Assembly (NCBI GenBank): GCA_947085405.1
Contig: CAMTWO010000022.1
Location: 51,444-115,443 of the forward strand
DNA: 64,000 nucleotides
Direction of reading: 5' to 3'
DNA from: JASEGV01 sp947085405
GTDB taxonomy: Bacteria > Bacteroidota > Ignavibacteria > UBA10030 > BY39
This document shows positions 56,384-63,639 of this stretch, piece after piece. Position 1 is the stretch's first letter, and every line of letters starts with the position of its first letter. The notes beneath the pieces are model-generated. The model was not told the DNA's origin and searched no databases. It saw nothing but the letters and a program-made list of their open reading frames with translations. The translations under genes were made by a program, and so were the position numbers.

Positions 56384-56858
56384 TCAAATATTTTTATCTT
56401 TTTCAACAATTATAACATGCAATTTTTTCGGACCGTGAACACCTGTAACCAATACTTTTTCGATATCCGCAGTCCGGCTCGGTCCGGAAATTATGGTAAC
56501 GCAATTCGATTCGACAAATAAATTCCGACAGCTCAAATATATTTATTTTTATGTGTTCTAATTTATTACGTGCTTCTCTGCTCAAATCTAATTGATCGTA
56601 AAATACTTTTACCATACTAACGCACGAGCCGGAAGGTGCGACTATGTATTCAGATTCAGCAAATAAGTTTATGAATCGTTCAGCCAGAATCGTCGCATCT
56701 TTTCGATAACCCGTATTAAATGCGGGCTGCCCACAACAGGTTTGTTCGAAAGGATATTCAATTGAACAACCTAATTTTTTCAATATTTTTACTGTGGCAA
56801 CTCCAACTTGAGGTGCAAATTGGTCAACAAGGCAGGGAATGAAAAGACTGATTTTCAT
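56384..56858 (-). pseudogene. lutA-lutC deletion remnant (lactate utilisation)
   Basis: The frame from 56858 encodes residues typical of the first half of LutA: KISLFIPCLVDQFAPQVGVA, then FEQTCCGQPAFNTGYRK with the first CCG motif, to about residue 114 (FELSEFI). The rest of this frame is nonsense. In a different frame, bases ~56520-56384 encode CVTIISGPSRTADIEKVLV and TGVHGPKKLHVIIV, the C-terminal end of LutC, ending at a TGA (56384-56386). So a deletion joined lutA to the tail of lutC, removing the second half of lutA, all of lutB and most of lutC, and shifted the frame. No function is expected. Confidence 0.8.
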
Positions 56859-56896
56859 TTAGAAAAATTTTTTGATTTAATATATAGTAGTTACTT

Positions 56897-57247
56897 CTAC
56901 TCCATCCGAACAGCCATTTTCGCTTTTACCATTTCGTCATTTATATTTTTTTGAACACCTTCTTTACTGGCTATCCAAACCTCACCCAAATACCTCCCAT
57001 ATTTTTCTTTTCGGTCTTTGATGGTTTGAATTATGACAGCTTTATCAAGCACTAACTTTCTTAGATAGTCGCGTGATTTAATGCCTTCAGACTTTGTTTT
57101 TCCAACAATTTCAGGAGTATTAATCCGATACAAGCGTATTTTTTCTCCACGTAGCCAGGTATTCATCCCTAAATCGATATCGACGGTGCAGGTGTCGCCA
57201 TCATAAACATCAGTTACTACTGCATTGTAATGATAAAGTTTTTCCAC
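56897..57247 (-). CDS. Thermonuclease-like (SNase) protein
   Basis: About 117 residues from a GTG start at 57245-57247; a GGAGGG site lies upstream (57260-57265, rather far), and a longer ATG frame (57337) would read the preceding small gene out of frame. The start is uncertain. The fold is clear: VVTDVYDGDTCTVDIDL with the Ca2+/Asp site, IRLYRINTPEI (catalytic Arg and Glu), and KEKYGRYLGEVWI (second Arg). No signal peptide is seen with this start. Cleaves DNA/RNA by family. Confidence 0.8.
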   Translation of the reverse strand: MEKLYHYNAVVTDVYDGDTCTVDIDLGMNTWLRGEKIRLYRINTPEIVGKTKSEGIKSRDYLRKLVLDKAVIIQTIKDRKEKYGRYLGEVWIASKEGVQKNINDEMVKAKMAVRME

Positions 57248-57266
57248 CGTTTTCACACTCCCTCCA

Positions 57267-57488
57267 TTAATATTTGCTCCTAAATTTACTATTATATCTT
57301 GCAATATTTTGCTTTGCCTTCTTCTTCTGATACTCACGTATAGATAAAGTCGGTTGAGAATCGAAACCTTCCTTCTGCAGCTTCTTATATTCTAACAACT
57401 GATAGTTGATCTCTACATCTTTTTGATTGTGAGGCTGAACTTTTTTATGTTTTGTGTTTTGTTTAGTTTTTCGTCTTACAAATCTCAT
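57267..57488 (-). CDS. Small basic protein, unknown
   Basis: 73 residues from ATG 57488 with AAGAGGAAATATAG in front; a TTG at 57527 could extend it by 13. Highly Lys/Arg/Gln-rich (RRKTKQNTKHKKVQPHNQKD; EYQKKKAKQNIARYNSKFRSKY), no hydrophobic core. It ends about 20 bases before the SNase start and could be cotranscribed. It may bind nucleic acid on charge alone; could also be a non-coding stretch with a fortuitous ORF. Confidence 0.45.
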   Translation of the reverse strand: MRFVRRKTKQNTKHKKVQPHNQKDVEINYQLLEYKKLQKEGFDSQPTLSIREYQKKKAKQNIARYNSKFRSKY

Positions 57489-57559
57489 TCTATATTTCCT
57501 CTTACTGAAGTATTTCCTTTCTTTCAAATCCTTAAACGTTCTTTGATGCTGTTTTGTAA

Positions 57560-57678
57560 GTTCTCTCGATACGTCCGTTAGCTAACGGACTACTCGAGAA
57601 CCATCAAACGTTTGGTGAACCGTCAATGTGAGATGGTTTTCGAGTGTGGCGCCACAGGCGTCATGTATCGAGAAAACC
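57560..57678. repeat. Double-hairpin repeat, copy A
   Basis: Two consecutive hairpins. The first (57560-57602) runs GTTCTCTCGATAC to TACTCGAGAACC and carries a perfect 18-bp apical palindrome GTCCGTTAGCTAACGGAC (57573-57590). The second (57635-57678) runs GGTTTTCGAGTGT to ATGTATCGAGAAAACC with a GCGCC/GGCGT-type apex. The outer arms are nearly identical in copy B (63474-63579), while the apical stems differ in sequence but remain paired. It lies between the small basic gene and the fused methyltransferase. Confidence 0.75.
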
Positions 57679-57696
57679 TCCTTTTGAGACTGCCCC

Positions 57697-57758
57697 GTTC
57701 TTTAGAACGTTCTACATTCTTTAAAACGTTCTACGTTCTTTAGAACGTAAAACGTTCC
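57697..57758. repeat. Tandem GTTCTTTAGAAC palindromes
   Basis: Four units: GTTCTTTAGAAC (57697-57708), GTTCTACATTCTTTAAAAC (57709-57727), GTTCTACGTTCTTTAGAAC (57728-57746), and GTAAAACGTTCC (57747-57758). They form overlapping inverted repeats. The array overlaps the last codons and stop (57740-57742) of the fused methyltransferase gene, so it supplies that protein's C-terminal residues ERFTF. Confidence 0.75.
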
Positions 57759-60112
57759 TTGTTACTAATAAGCAAGGCAACTAAATACATAATTGATGCA
57801 ACCACAATAACTACTCGAAATCCAAACTCCATCGCCAACAACGGAGCTGCGATTGCACTTACAACCGATAAATAACCATTTATTCCCCATGCCCATGGAA
57901 TTAAATTAGAAAAACGCTGAGCTAACAAACTCATTCCTATTGGAAATGGCATCCCCATCAAAAACGCAATCGGTGCTATTATTAAAAACGATATTAAATA
58001 TTTTATGATTACAGGTAAATGAATTAAATAGTTAAACATTCCTGGTATCAATATACTATACCCTGCCGCTGTAATTATAATTAATATAAGTATGAATTGC
58101 AACTTTTTACTAACATTTTTTAAAAATTTTGTTGAGTAATAACTCCCAATGCCGGAGAACAACAACAGTGCAGTTATTACAACCGAGACAGAATAAATCG
58201 GATGGGATAGAAAAAGAATAAATTTTTGTATCAGAATAATTTCGATAAGCATAAACCCGCTGCCGAGTCCTCCAAAATAGATTAGTGTTGCAAGTTTAGA
58301 ACCACTACGGTTAACTTCTTTCCGTAGGAAGAAAAGAGGAATTATGATGAGGACAAAACTAATTATCACAATTTGAAACAAGGTGAGAAGTAAAATGAAA
58401 AAACCAAGCTCCATAAACGCAACCGATTCATTACCAAGTATTTCTCTAAGATACGGTAAACTTTTGAATTTGATAAAATGCGAAAAGTATGGCTTGTCAT
58501 CATTCGGAGGTTCGATATTAAAATTATATTCATCAAAATATTCGTTACGTTGAGGAGATAATATTTTAATAGACGCTTTGTAATATAAATCTTCCTCGAG
58601 CTGATTATACCTGTTAACATCCTCCTCGGTTATTGTAGGATAGTAAATTGGGTCGAATGAATTTGCTTCACAAAATATCTTAATATTTTTAATATCGTTT
58701 GATGTAAAGGGAGCTTTTCGTACGACCAAAGTTACAGTTGACCAACTGCGAATACCGGCAATGTGCGAAGATGGATTTACGATCCCCGATTTTTCTAAAC
58801 TTTCAACTAATGCTGCGAACATTTTTATAGCATGCCGCGGTGGATAATTCGTCCAAACACTGATTGCTAAAACCCCATTATCTGTTAGCTTGCTAAACAT
58901 CAATTCAAGCGATTCGACCGTGAGTAAATAATTTTCGAAGACCGATTGAATACCCGCCGCAGATGAAGAAAATCCCTCGAGTATCGGTATCGCAATTACG
59001 TCGTAACTTTTTTTTGTTTGATGAAGGTAACCTCTCCCCTCTCCGATGATTATATTCACTTTCTGTTCCGGAAAATCAATACCCGTTATTTCTGTTACCT
59101 GATGGTTGAGTTCCACTCCATCAACATTGAAACTCCCGTTTTGTAAAGCTGTCCTGATTTCTGTTCCTGTCCCTACTCCGATTACCAGTGCATTTCCGCT
59201 TTTAGCAAGCCGATACGGTAAACTTGATGTTGTGTGTTTCAGAAAAGCAGCAGTCTTTTCTGAATCTGATTGAATAATTCCGCCAACCCACTCGCCATCG
59301 TTGAACAATCCTGTTTGGACTGGAATCTCACCCGTATAATTCAAGCTTAATCCGGGTGCGTAACGCAATACAGGGCTGACTACCGTTGTTAGCTGTCCGA
59401 ATGGGCTGAACTTTTCATCAACGATTATAGCATCCATCAGGTGCATCGCCTTCGATAAACTTTTGTATTCCGATGTTTGGATTTCGAATGGAAGTACCCA
59501 ACCTAAAATAATTATAATTACATTTAGAGCTAGAGGAATGAGAAATATTTTCTTACGCTTCAAGATAGAAAAACTAAATACGGTTGCTATGAAAGCTACG
59601 CCGGCAATAATTTCGGGTAAGCGATATGGTTCAAAATAAAAGAGTAACCCTAAAACACCTACCCCTCCGAATGCTGAACCGGTCAAATTGAAAAAATATA
59701 TTTTGTTAATCTGTTCTGAATATTTTATAAAAAAGGAACAGATGATTATTGCCCCGAAAAAGAAAGGCAGCATAATCATCAGATAAAAAAGTGCAAGCTT
59801 CCAAATTTTAGTTAAATCCCAAATTAACAGAAAAGGATCGAAATGAATGAAATGCAGAACGAAGATTGATATGATCATCGCAGACGAACACGCAACACAA
59901 GCAAAAAATATTGCTGCCTCAAAATTCTTTAATAACCTATTCTTGATGAAATACAGAAATGTTCCGCTTGCCCCGAACCCTAAAAGTGCAATACTGATAA
60001 TCATATATGCGAAATGATGAAACTGAGCGACCGATAAAATCCGCATTAACGCAAGCTGGTATGCTATCAATGAAGCTGAAATTAGAAAAATTACAACTCC
60101 GTATCTTCTCAT
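57740..60112 (-). CDS. Fused membrane transporter-like / spermidine-synthase-like methyltransferase
   Basis: 790 residues. About six N-terminal membrane helices (SLIAYQLALMRILSVAQFHHFAYMIISIALLGFGASG) and about six C-terminal ones (IGSYYSTKFLKNV; MGMPFPIGMSLLAQRF) flank a soluble SAM/spermidine-synthase fold with NALVIGVGTGTEIRTAL, VDGVELNHQV and YDVIAIPILEGFSSSA. This is the MFS/spermidine-synthase fusion type found in many environmental bacteria; substrate unknown. The Glu residue at the end of the first glycine-loop strand and lack of polyamine-binding Asp text argue against true spermidine synthase (inference). It overlaps the PCMT gene by 4 bases (ATGA). Confidence 0.8.
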   Translation of the reverse strand: MRRYGVVIFLISASLIAYQLALMRILSVAQFHHFAYMIISIALLGFGASGTFLYFIKNRLLKNFEAAIFFACVACSSAMIISIFVLHFIHFDPFLLIWDLTKIWKLALFYLMIMLPFFFGAIIICSFFIKYSEQINKIYFFNLTGSAFGGVGVLGLLFYFEPYRLPEIIAGVAFIATVFSFSILKRKKIFLIPLALNVIIIILGWVLPFEIQTSEYKSLSKAMHLMDAIIVDEKFSPFGQLTTVVSPVLRYAPGLSLNYTGEIPVQTGLFNDGEWVGGIIQSDSEKTAAFLKHTTSSLPYRLAKSGNALVIGVGTGTEIRTALQNGSFNVDGVELNHQVTEITGIDFPEQKVNIIIGEGRGYLHQTKKSYDVIAIPILEGFSSSAAGIQSVFENYLLTVESLELMFSKLTDNGVLAISVWTNYPPRHAIKMFAALVESLEKSGIVNPSSHIAGIRSWSTVTLVVRKAPFTSNDIKNIKIFCEANSFDPIYYPTITEEDVNRYNQLEEDLYYKASIKILSPQRNEYFDEYNFNIEPPNDDKPYFSHFIKFKSLPYLREILGNESVAFMELGFFILLLTLFQIVIISFVLIIIPLFFLRKEVNRSGSKLATLIYFGGLGSGFMLIEIILIQKFILFLSHPIYSVSVVITALLLFSGIGSYYSTKFLKNVSKKLQFILILIIITAAGYSILIPGMFNYLIHLPVIIKYLISFLIIAPIAFLMGMPFPIGMSLLAQRFSNLIPWAWGINGYLSVVSAIAAPLLAMEFGFRVVIVVASIMYLVALLISNKERFTF

Positions 60113-60795
60113 TCTTTGCCTCGTGTGAATGGCACAAACCGGACAGGTAAAATATTTTTAGTTTTTATTTTACCCTCTTTCTTTTCTACCAACATTAAAT
60201 TTTGGACTTGAAACGGATGTCCGACGGGAATTATCATTTTTCCACCCTCTTTCAATTGTTCAATCAACGGCGGGGGTATATGCTCGGCGGCGGCAGTTAC
60301 GATGATTGCATCGAAAGGTGCAAACTCTTTCCATCCGTAGTATCCATCGGCAACTTTTACCTGGACTTTCTTATATCCCATTTTTTTTAATTTATCGGCA
60401 GCGGTCAAACCCAATTCTTTTATAATTTCGATTGTGTAAACCGAATCGGTAATTTCGGCAAGCACAGCCGCCTGATATCCCGAACCTGTTCCGATTTCAA
60501 GCGCTCTCTCTCCCGGTTTTATATCTGCGAGTTCAGTCATCAATGCTACGATGTATGGTTGCGAAATAGTTTGTCCATATCCGATTGGAACAGGATGATC
60601 GTTGTAAGCTTGAGATAAGTATGCTGCCGGAACCAACTGGTGCCGAAGAACTGCCCGCATTGCATCAAGCACATATTTATCCTTCACTCCCCTGTCTTCG
60701 ATTTGGAATTTAACCATATCGTTGCGGAGCTTTGTATATTTATCTTGAGTCAGTAACGGTAAGATAAAAAAGAATATGAATATTAGTTTTATCAT
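60109..60795 (-). CDS. Protein-L-isoaspartate O-methyltransferase, exported form
   Basis: 228 residues from ATG 60795, chosen because it gives a signal peptide (KLIFIFFFILPLL); the frame further up (60915) merely reads a GC-rich palindrome. PCMT motifs: GYGQTISQPYIVALMTELAD, ALEIGTGSGYQAAVLAE, FDAIIVTAAAEHIPPPLIEQL. It repairs isoaspartyl damage in proteins using SAM. A signal peptide on a SAM enzyme is odd since SAM is cytosolic; a membrane anchor facing in, or a wrong start, is possible. Confidence 0.85.
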   Translation of the reverse strand: MIKLIFIFFFILPLLTQDKYTKLRNDMVKFQIEDRGVKDKYVLDAMRAVLRHQLVPAAYLSQAYNDHPVPIGYGQTISQPYIVALMTELADIKPGERALEIGTGSGYQAAVLAEITDSVYTIEIIKELGLTAADKLKKMGYKKVQVKVADGYYGWKEFAPFDAIIVTAAAEHIPPPLIEQLKEGGKMIIPVGHPFQVQNLMLVEKKEGKIKTKNILPVRFVPFTRGKE

Positions 60796-60824
60796 TGTTT
60801 TTCCCGAATGTTCTAAATGAATCT

Positions 60825-60951
60825 CCTCGCCGCAACCTGCCCGCCGTTCGCCTTGGCAGACTTTGGCAGGCGGGGCAGCGAGGTATTTGAAAACAAATAT
60901 TTTTATTCGCCTCAAGAGGCGGGGGATTAACCCTCGTCCGCCTTCGGCGGA
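60825..60951. repeat. Cluster of three GC-rich palindromes
   Basis: 60825-60883: CCTCGC...CCTGCCCGCC facing GGCGGGGCAG...GCGAGG, an imperfect 59-base palindrome. 60908-60921: CGCCTC-AA-GAGGCG. 60937-60951: TCCGCC-TTC-GGCGGA. All are intergenic, upstream of the PCMT gene, and of the same GC-rich style as 3350-3370, 47981-48015 and 61221-61240. The stretch 60796-61318 has no gene beyond these repeats and the permease fragment. Confidence 0.65.
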
Positions 60952-61130
60952 TTAAAATTAGGAAACGCTTTTGAGAAAAGCAAAAGTAAATTGATTGAGT
61001 CATTTATACATTGATTCATTTATCTGTGCCATAGGTCGACGACTCGACTCGTAGAGCACATCAGCCTTCGGCTGACATTGAGTCAATGAAAAAATGATTC
61101 AATGATTCAATGCTTAGGTTTAGGCAGGCA

Positions 61131-61172
61131 TTACTCGTATCTCAATGCATCTATCGGGTCTAAATTCACTCC
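61131..61172 (-). pseudogene. C-terminal fragment of a MacB/FtsX-type ABC permease
   Basis: On the minus strand the bases encode KGVNLDPIDALRYE and a stop (TAA at 61131-61133). (A)xLDPIxALRYE-stop is the near-invariant end of MacB-type permeases. Upstream of it the frame runs into palindromic repeats (61187-61240) with no permease text, so only this tail remains. It marks the former end of a lost ABC transporter gene. Confidence 0.65.
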
Positions 61173-61186
61173 CTTGGGACTCTTTT

Positions 61187-61240
61187 GTCCCGAAAGCTTT
61201 CGGGACGAAACGATAGCCAACCTGCCTGCCGGCGGGCAGG
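61187..61240. repeat. Two GC-rich palindromes beside the permease fragment
   Basis: 61187-61206 is a perfect 20-bp palindrome GTCCCGAAAG/CTTTCGGGAC; 61221-61240 is CCTGCCTGCC/GGCGGGCAGG with one mismatch. They sit exactly where the permease reading frame stops making sense, as if inserted or as a scar of deletion. Confidence 0.65.
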
Positions 61241-61318
61241 AACGGTTTTGTCGAAATTGTCTTTATCGTCTGTGTCTGCTGTCAAGTTTAGTGTCTGAAC
61301 TGTGATTTTAGGATTGCT

Positions 61319-61447
61319 GCCAACGGTTGAGGCTAAAAGCTGGCGGGCATTTTGAAGCACTTCATTTTCAAAAAATTCAAAAGTTTATTTCTTGTAAACT
61401 GTTTAATATCCATACTTACTGCCCGCTTGCTTTTAGCCTTTGTTAGC
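61319..61447 (-). repeat. attC-like long hairpin at the 3' end of the second RM pair
   Basis: On the minus strand: GCTAAC, short spacer, GGCTAAAAGC, AA, GCGGGCA, a ~70-base apex, TGCCCGC, CA, GCTTTTAGCC, spacer, GTTGGC. The 10-bp and 7-bp stems are perfect and the outer hexamers pair with one wobble. This R-L / L-R layout with AAC and GTT ends recalls integron attC sites, and the methyltransferase stop codon lies within it, as in gene cassettes. Strict consensus (GTTRRRY) is not met, so an alternative is a terminator or an unrelated palindrome. Confidence 0.5.
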
Positions 61448-62374
61448 GGTTTGTGGTTCTTCTTCAATCACTGTCAAGTCAAATACTATCTTTGTCTGTA
61501 TTTTATATGGCTCAATTCTTTTTTTTGCAAGTTTTATATATTCTTTGCTTATGTCATAACCTACGTATTTTCTGCCTGTCTTTAAAGCCGCAATCGCAGT
61601 TGTTCCACTCCCAATAAATGGGTCTAAAATTATGTCATTTTTGAAAGAGTAAAGTTGGATTAATCTGTTTGGTAATTCTTCTGGAAATGGTGCTGGATGT
61701 CCGATTCGTCTTGCACTTTCTGCATTCATTGTCCAAATGGACTTTGTCCATTCCATAAACTGATCTTTTGTTATTGAATTTTCCTTTTTTTCTTTTTCTC
61801 TTTTATAATCACCTTTTGAAAAAACCAAAATATATTCGTGAATGTCTCTAAGAATTGGATTTGATGCACTTTGCCAACTCCCCCAAGCTGTTGAAGGGCT
61901 TGCACTTGCTGCTTTATTCCAAATTATTTCTCCACGCATATTAAAACCTATTTCAAGCATTATTTTTGAAATAAAGTCAGATAGTGGTATATATGGTTTG
62001 CGACCAAGATTAGCTACATTGATACAAGCACGCCCACCATTAACCAAAACACGATATGTTTCTTTAAAAGAGTTTTCTAGTAGTTGCAAATATTCTTTTA
62101 GCGAAAGGTCGTCATCATATTCTTTTGAAACATTGTAAGGTGGTGATGTTATCATTAAATGAATAGAGTTGTTTGGTAACTCATTCATATTTTCAGCAGA
62201 ACCAAGAATTAATTTATTTATAAATTCTTTTGGTAACTCATTTTCAGTCTTATCTGTAACTTCTTTGCTTTCAAGCTCAGAATATAATCTTGAATTATAA
62301 AATTTTGAACTATCGTGATTAATCCTTCCGTTCGTTCCGAAAGCACTTGTTTCAGTTCCGTTTGGTCTTTTCAT
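61433..62374 (-). CDS. DNA methyltransferase, beta class, N4-cytosine/N6-adenine
   Basis: 313 residues. Motif IV MITSPPYNVSKEYDDD near the N-terminus and motif I DPFIGSGTTAIAALK near the C-terminus with KYVGYDIS; SPPY favours N4-cytosine, though not strictly. An N-terminal extension of ~60 residues (KRPNGTETSAFGTNGRIN) precedes the catalytic part. The gene is one base downstream of the nuclease gene. Its last codons (ANKG-stop) lie inside the attC-like hairpin, suggesting a mobile cassette. Confidence 0.92.
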   Translation of the reverse strand: MKRPNGTETSAFGTNGRINHDSSKFYNSRLYSELESKEVTDKTENELPKEFINKLILGSAENMNELPNNSIHLMITSPPYNVSKEYDDDLSLKEYLQLLENSFKETYRVLVNGGRACINVANLGRKPYIPLSDFISKIMLEIGFNMRGEIIWNKAASASPSTAWGSWQSASNPILRDIHEYILVFSKGDYKREKEKKENSITKDQFMEWTKSIWTMNAESARRIGHPAPFPEELPNRLIQLYSFKNDIILDPFIGSGTTAIAALKTGRKYVGYDISKEYIKLAKKRIEPYKIQTKIVFDLTVIEEEPQTANKG

Positions 62375-62375
62375 T

Positions 62376-63236
62376 TTAGCTTCGGATTAAGGTTAAGAAT
62401 TTTTCTGCTTTTGCTATGTCAGTAGTTTCTTTACTTGCAATAGAAATTATTTTACCTAAATTATTTTTTGAAATCATTGATGAGAAATAATTCATATCGT
62501 TTTCTACAAGTTCTTTACATAGTTGCAGAATCGTTCCTGTCGTTTGGATTGTTTGAAACCCTTTATTTGGAGTAACTTTCACAAAATCACTGTCTGTTGG
62601 CTTGGGGTTAAGAGACCAGAAACCTTGAATGACGCCCGATGTTTTTAAGAAGTCAACTTTTTTAATATAACTTTCTGTAATGGGGCTGTTGCCTAATACG
62701 ATTACAGGAATTTTGGTAGAGGCAATTCCAGAAACTCGGATGTTAATTGATTTTCCTATTGCTTTGAGCATTGAGTCGGAACGAAGTAAAGCGGGGTTGC
62801 CCTTGTGCTGCTTGTAATCGCCTACGAAATTTACTTTGTTTGGTTGAATGAATTTGTAATTGGATACAACACTCATTTTGATTTCAAAAAGTAACTTGAT
62901 ATTTTTTGCGTTTTGGATAACATTGTTTGTTGTGCAGAACGCAAGGTCAGCACTTGATTGGCGCGTTAGTCCAAGTTCATCACAAACAACACCATTTACG
63001 GCAAACAGTCCTAATCTTGTTGCGATTGGTTCAAAAAGTGTCTTGCTCCACTTTTCTGTAAATTGACCTATGAGTGAATTTCGGCTTTGTAAAGTTTGTC
63101 CTTCCGCGTCCGCACCTTTTGGAACATAAGCGTAGTATCCACCTTGCAGATTATAAAAAAGTTGTTCTGGAGAAGCAAAGTTTTTTAGTGCTTCTGTAAA
63201 GAATTGAATTTCAGTGTCGTTGTTCCAGAGTGTCAT
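62376..63236 (-). CDS. Putative type II restriction endonuclease
   Basis: 286 residues. PD-(D/E)xK-type core: SSADLAFCTT followed about 18 residues later by LLFEIKMSVV (E-x-K). The rest is alpha/beta with several aromatic segments (GGYYAYVPKGAD). Located immediately before the methyltransferase, the normal place for a cognate nuclease. The recognition sequence is unknown. The function is from motif and context rather than a family I can name. Confidence 0.75.
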   Translation of the reverse strand: MTLWNNDTEIQFFTEALKNFASPEQLFYNLQGGYYAYVPKGADAEGQTLQSRNSLIGQFTEKWSKTLFEPIATRLGLFAVNGVVCDELGLTRQSSADLAFCTTNNVIQNAKNIKLLFEIKMSVVSNYKFIQPNKVNFVGDYKQHKGNPALLRSDSMLKAIGKSINIRVSGIASTKIPVIVLGNSPITESYIKKVDFLKTSGVIQGFWSLNPKPTDSDFVKVTPNKGFQTIQTTGTILQLCKELVENDMNYFSSMISKNNLGKIISIASKETTDIAKAEKFLTLIRS

Positions 63237-63297
63237 TTTATTTATTTTTTCTAAAGATAATCATTGTATTATGATTTCTGTCTTTCTTACCATAACC

Positions 63298-63330
63298 GCT
63301 AACGTGGGGCGGATCAGCCCCGCTGTTATC
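63298..63330 (-). repeat. Short attC-like hairpin upstream of the second RM pair
   Basis: On the minus strand GATAACAGCGGGGCTGATCC and GCCCCACGTTAGC form a stem GGGGC/GCCCC with TAAC and GTTA ends. It sits 62 bases upstream of the nuclease ATG. With the 129-base hairpin at 61319 it brackets the RM pair like two attC ends, though at 33 bases it is shorter than known attC sites and could instead be a terminator of an upstream transcript. Confidence 0.4.
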
Positions 63331-63423
63331 GGGATAAACTGTTTTTATTTTCTTGGGATAATATATATTTTTTTTAAGTTTGAGTCAAGTGTTTTTTTAA
63401 TTTTTTATTGACTTTTCATTATT

Positions 63424-63634
63424 TAACTGAAGTTACGCAAACATGCGAATAAGTGATATTTAACTGTAAGATTGTTCTCTCGTTACGCACCGACTACGTC
63501 GTTGTTACTCGAGAACCGGCAAATTGAGTCGGTTTTCGAGTGTCCCGACGCTGAAAGCGGCGGGATGTATCGAGAAAACTTAATTTTGCCATGAGCTTCC
63601 TTGCTCATAATTGAAACGTGCGTAACTTCAGTTA
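63424..63634. mobile_element. MITE-like element with 16-bp terminal inverted repeats enclosing double-hairpin copy B
   Basis: Ends TAACTGAAGTTACGCA (63424-63439) and TGCGTAACTTCAGTTA (63619-63634) are a perfect 16-bp inverted repeat. Inside (63474-63579) lies a second copy of the double hairpin of 57560-57678: GTTCTCTCG..TACTCGAGAACC (63474-63517) and GGTTTTCGAGTGT..ATGTATCGAGAAAAC (63531-63579), with different but paired apices (CGACTACGTCG; CCCGACGC..GCGGCGGG). No ORF inside. No clear target duplication is visible. Confidence 0.65.
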
Positions 63635-63639
63635 TTTAA

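Noticed and set aside
57248..57337. Longer N-terminus of the SNase gene
   Set aside because: It overlaps the small basic gene out of frame; a GTG at 57247 downstream of a GGAGGG site is preferred, though the spacing is long.
57697..57758. CRISPR-like repeats at the end of the methyltransferase gene
   Set aside because: The units abut each other and overlap a coding end; no spacers.
60796..60915. N-terminal extension of the PCMT gene
   Set aside because: The extra 40 residues are translated from a GC-rich palindrome; the ATG at 60795 gives a proper signal peptide.
61166..61360. 64-residue minus-strand ORF crossing the palindromes near 61.2 kb
   Set aside because: It reads two palindromes and the edge of the attC-like hairpin; no start site and no protein-like features.
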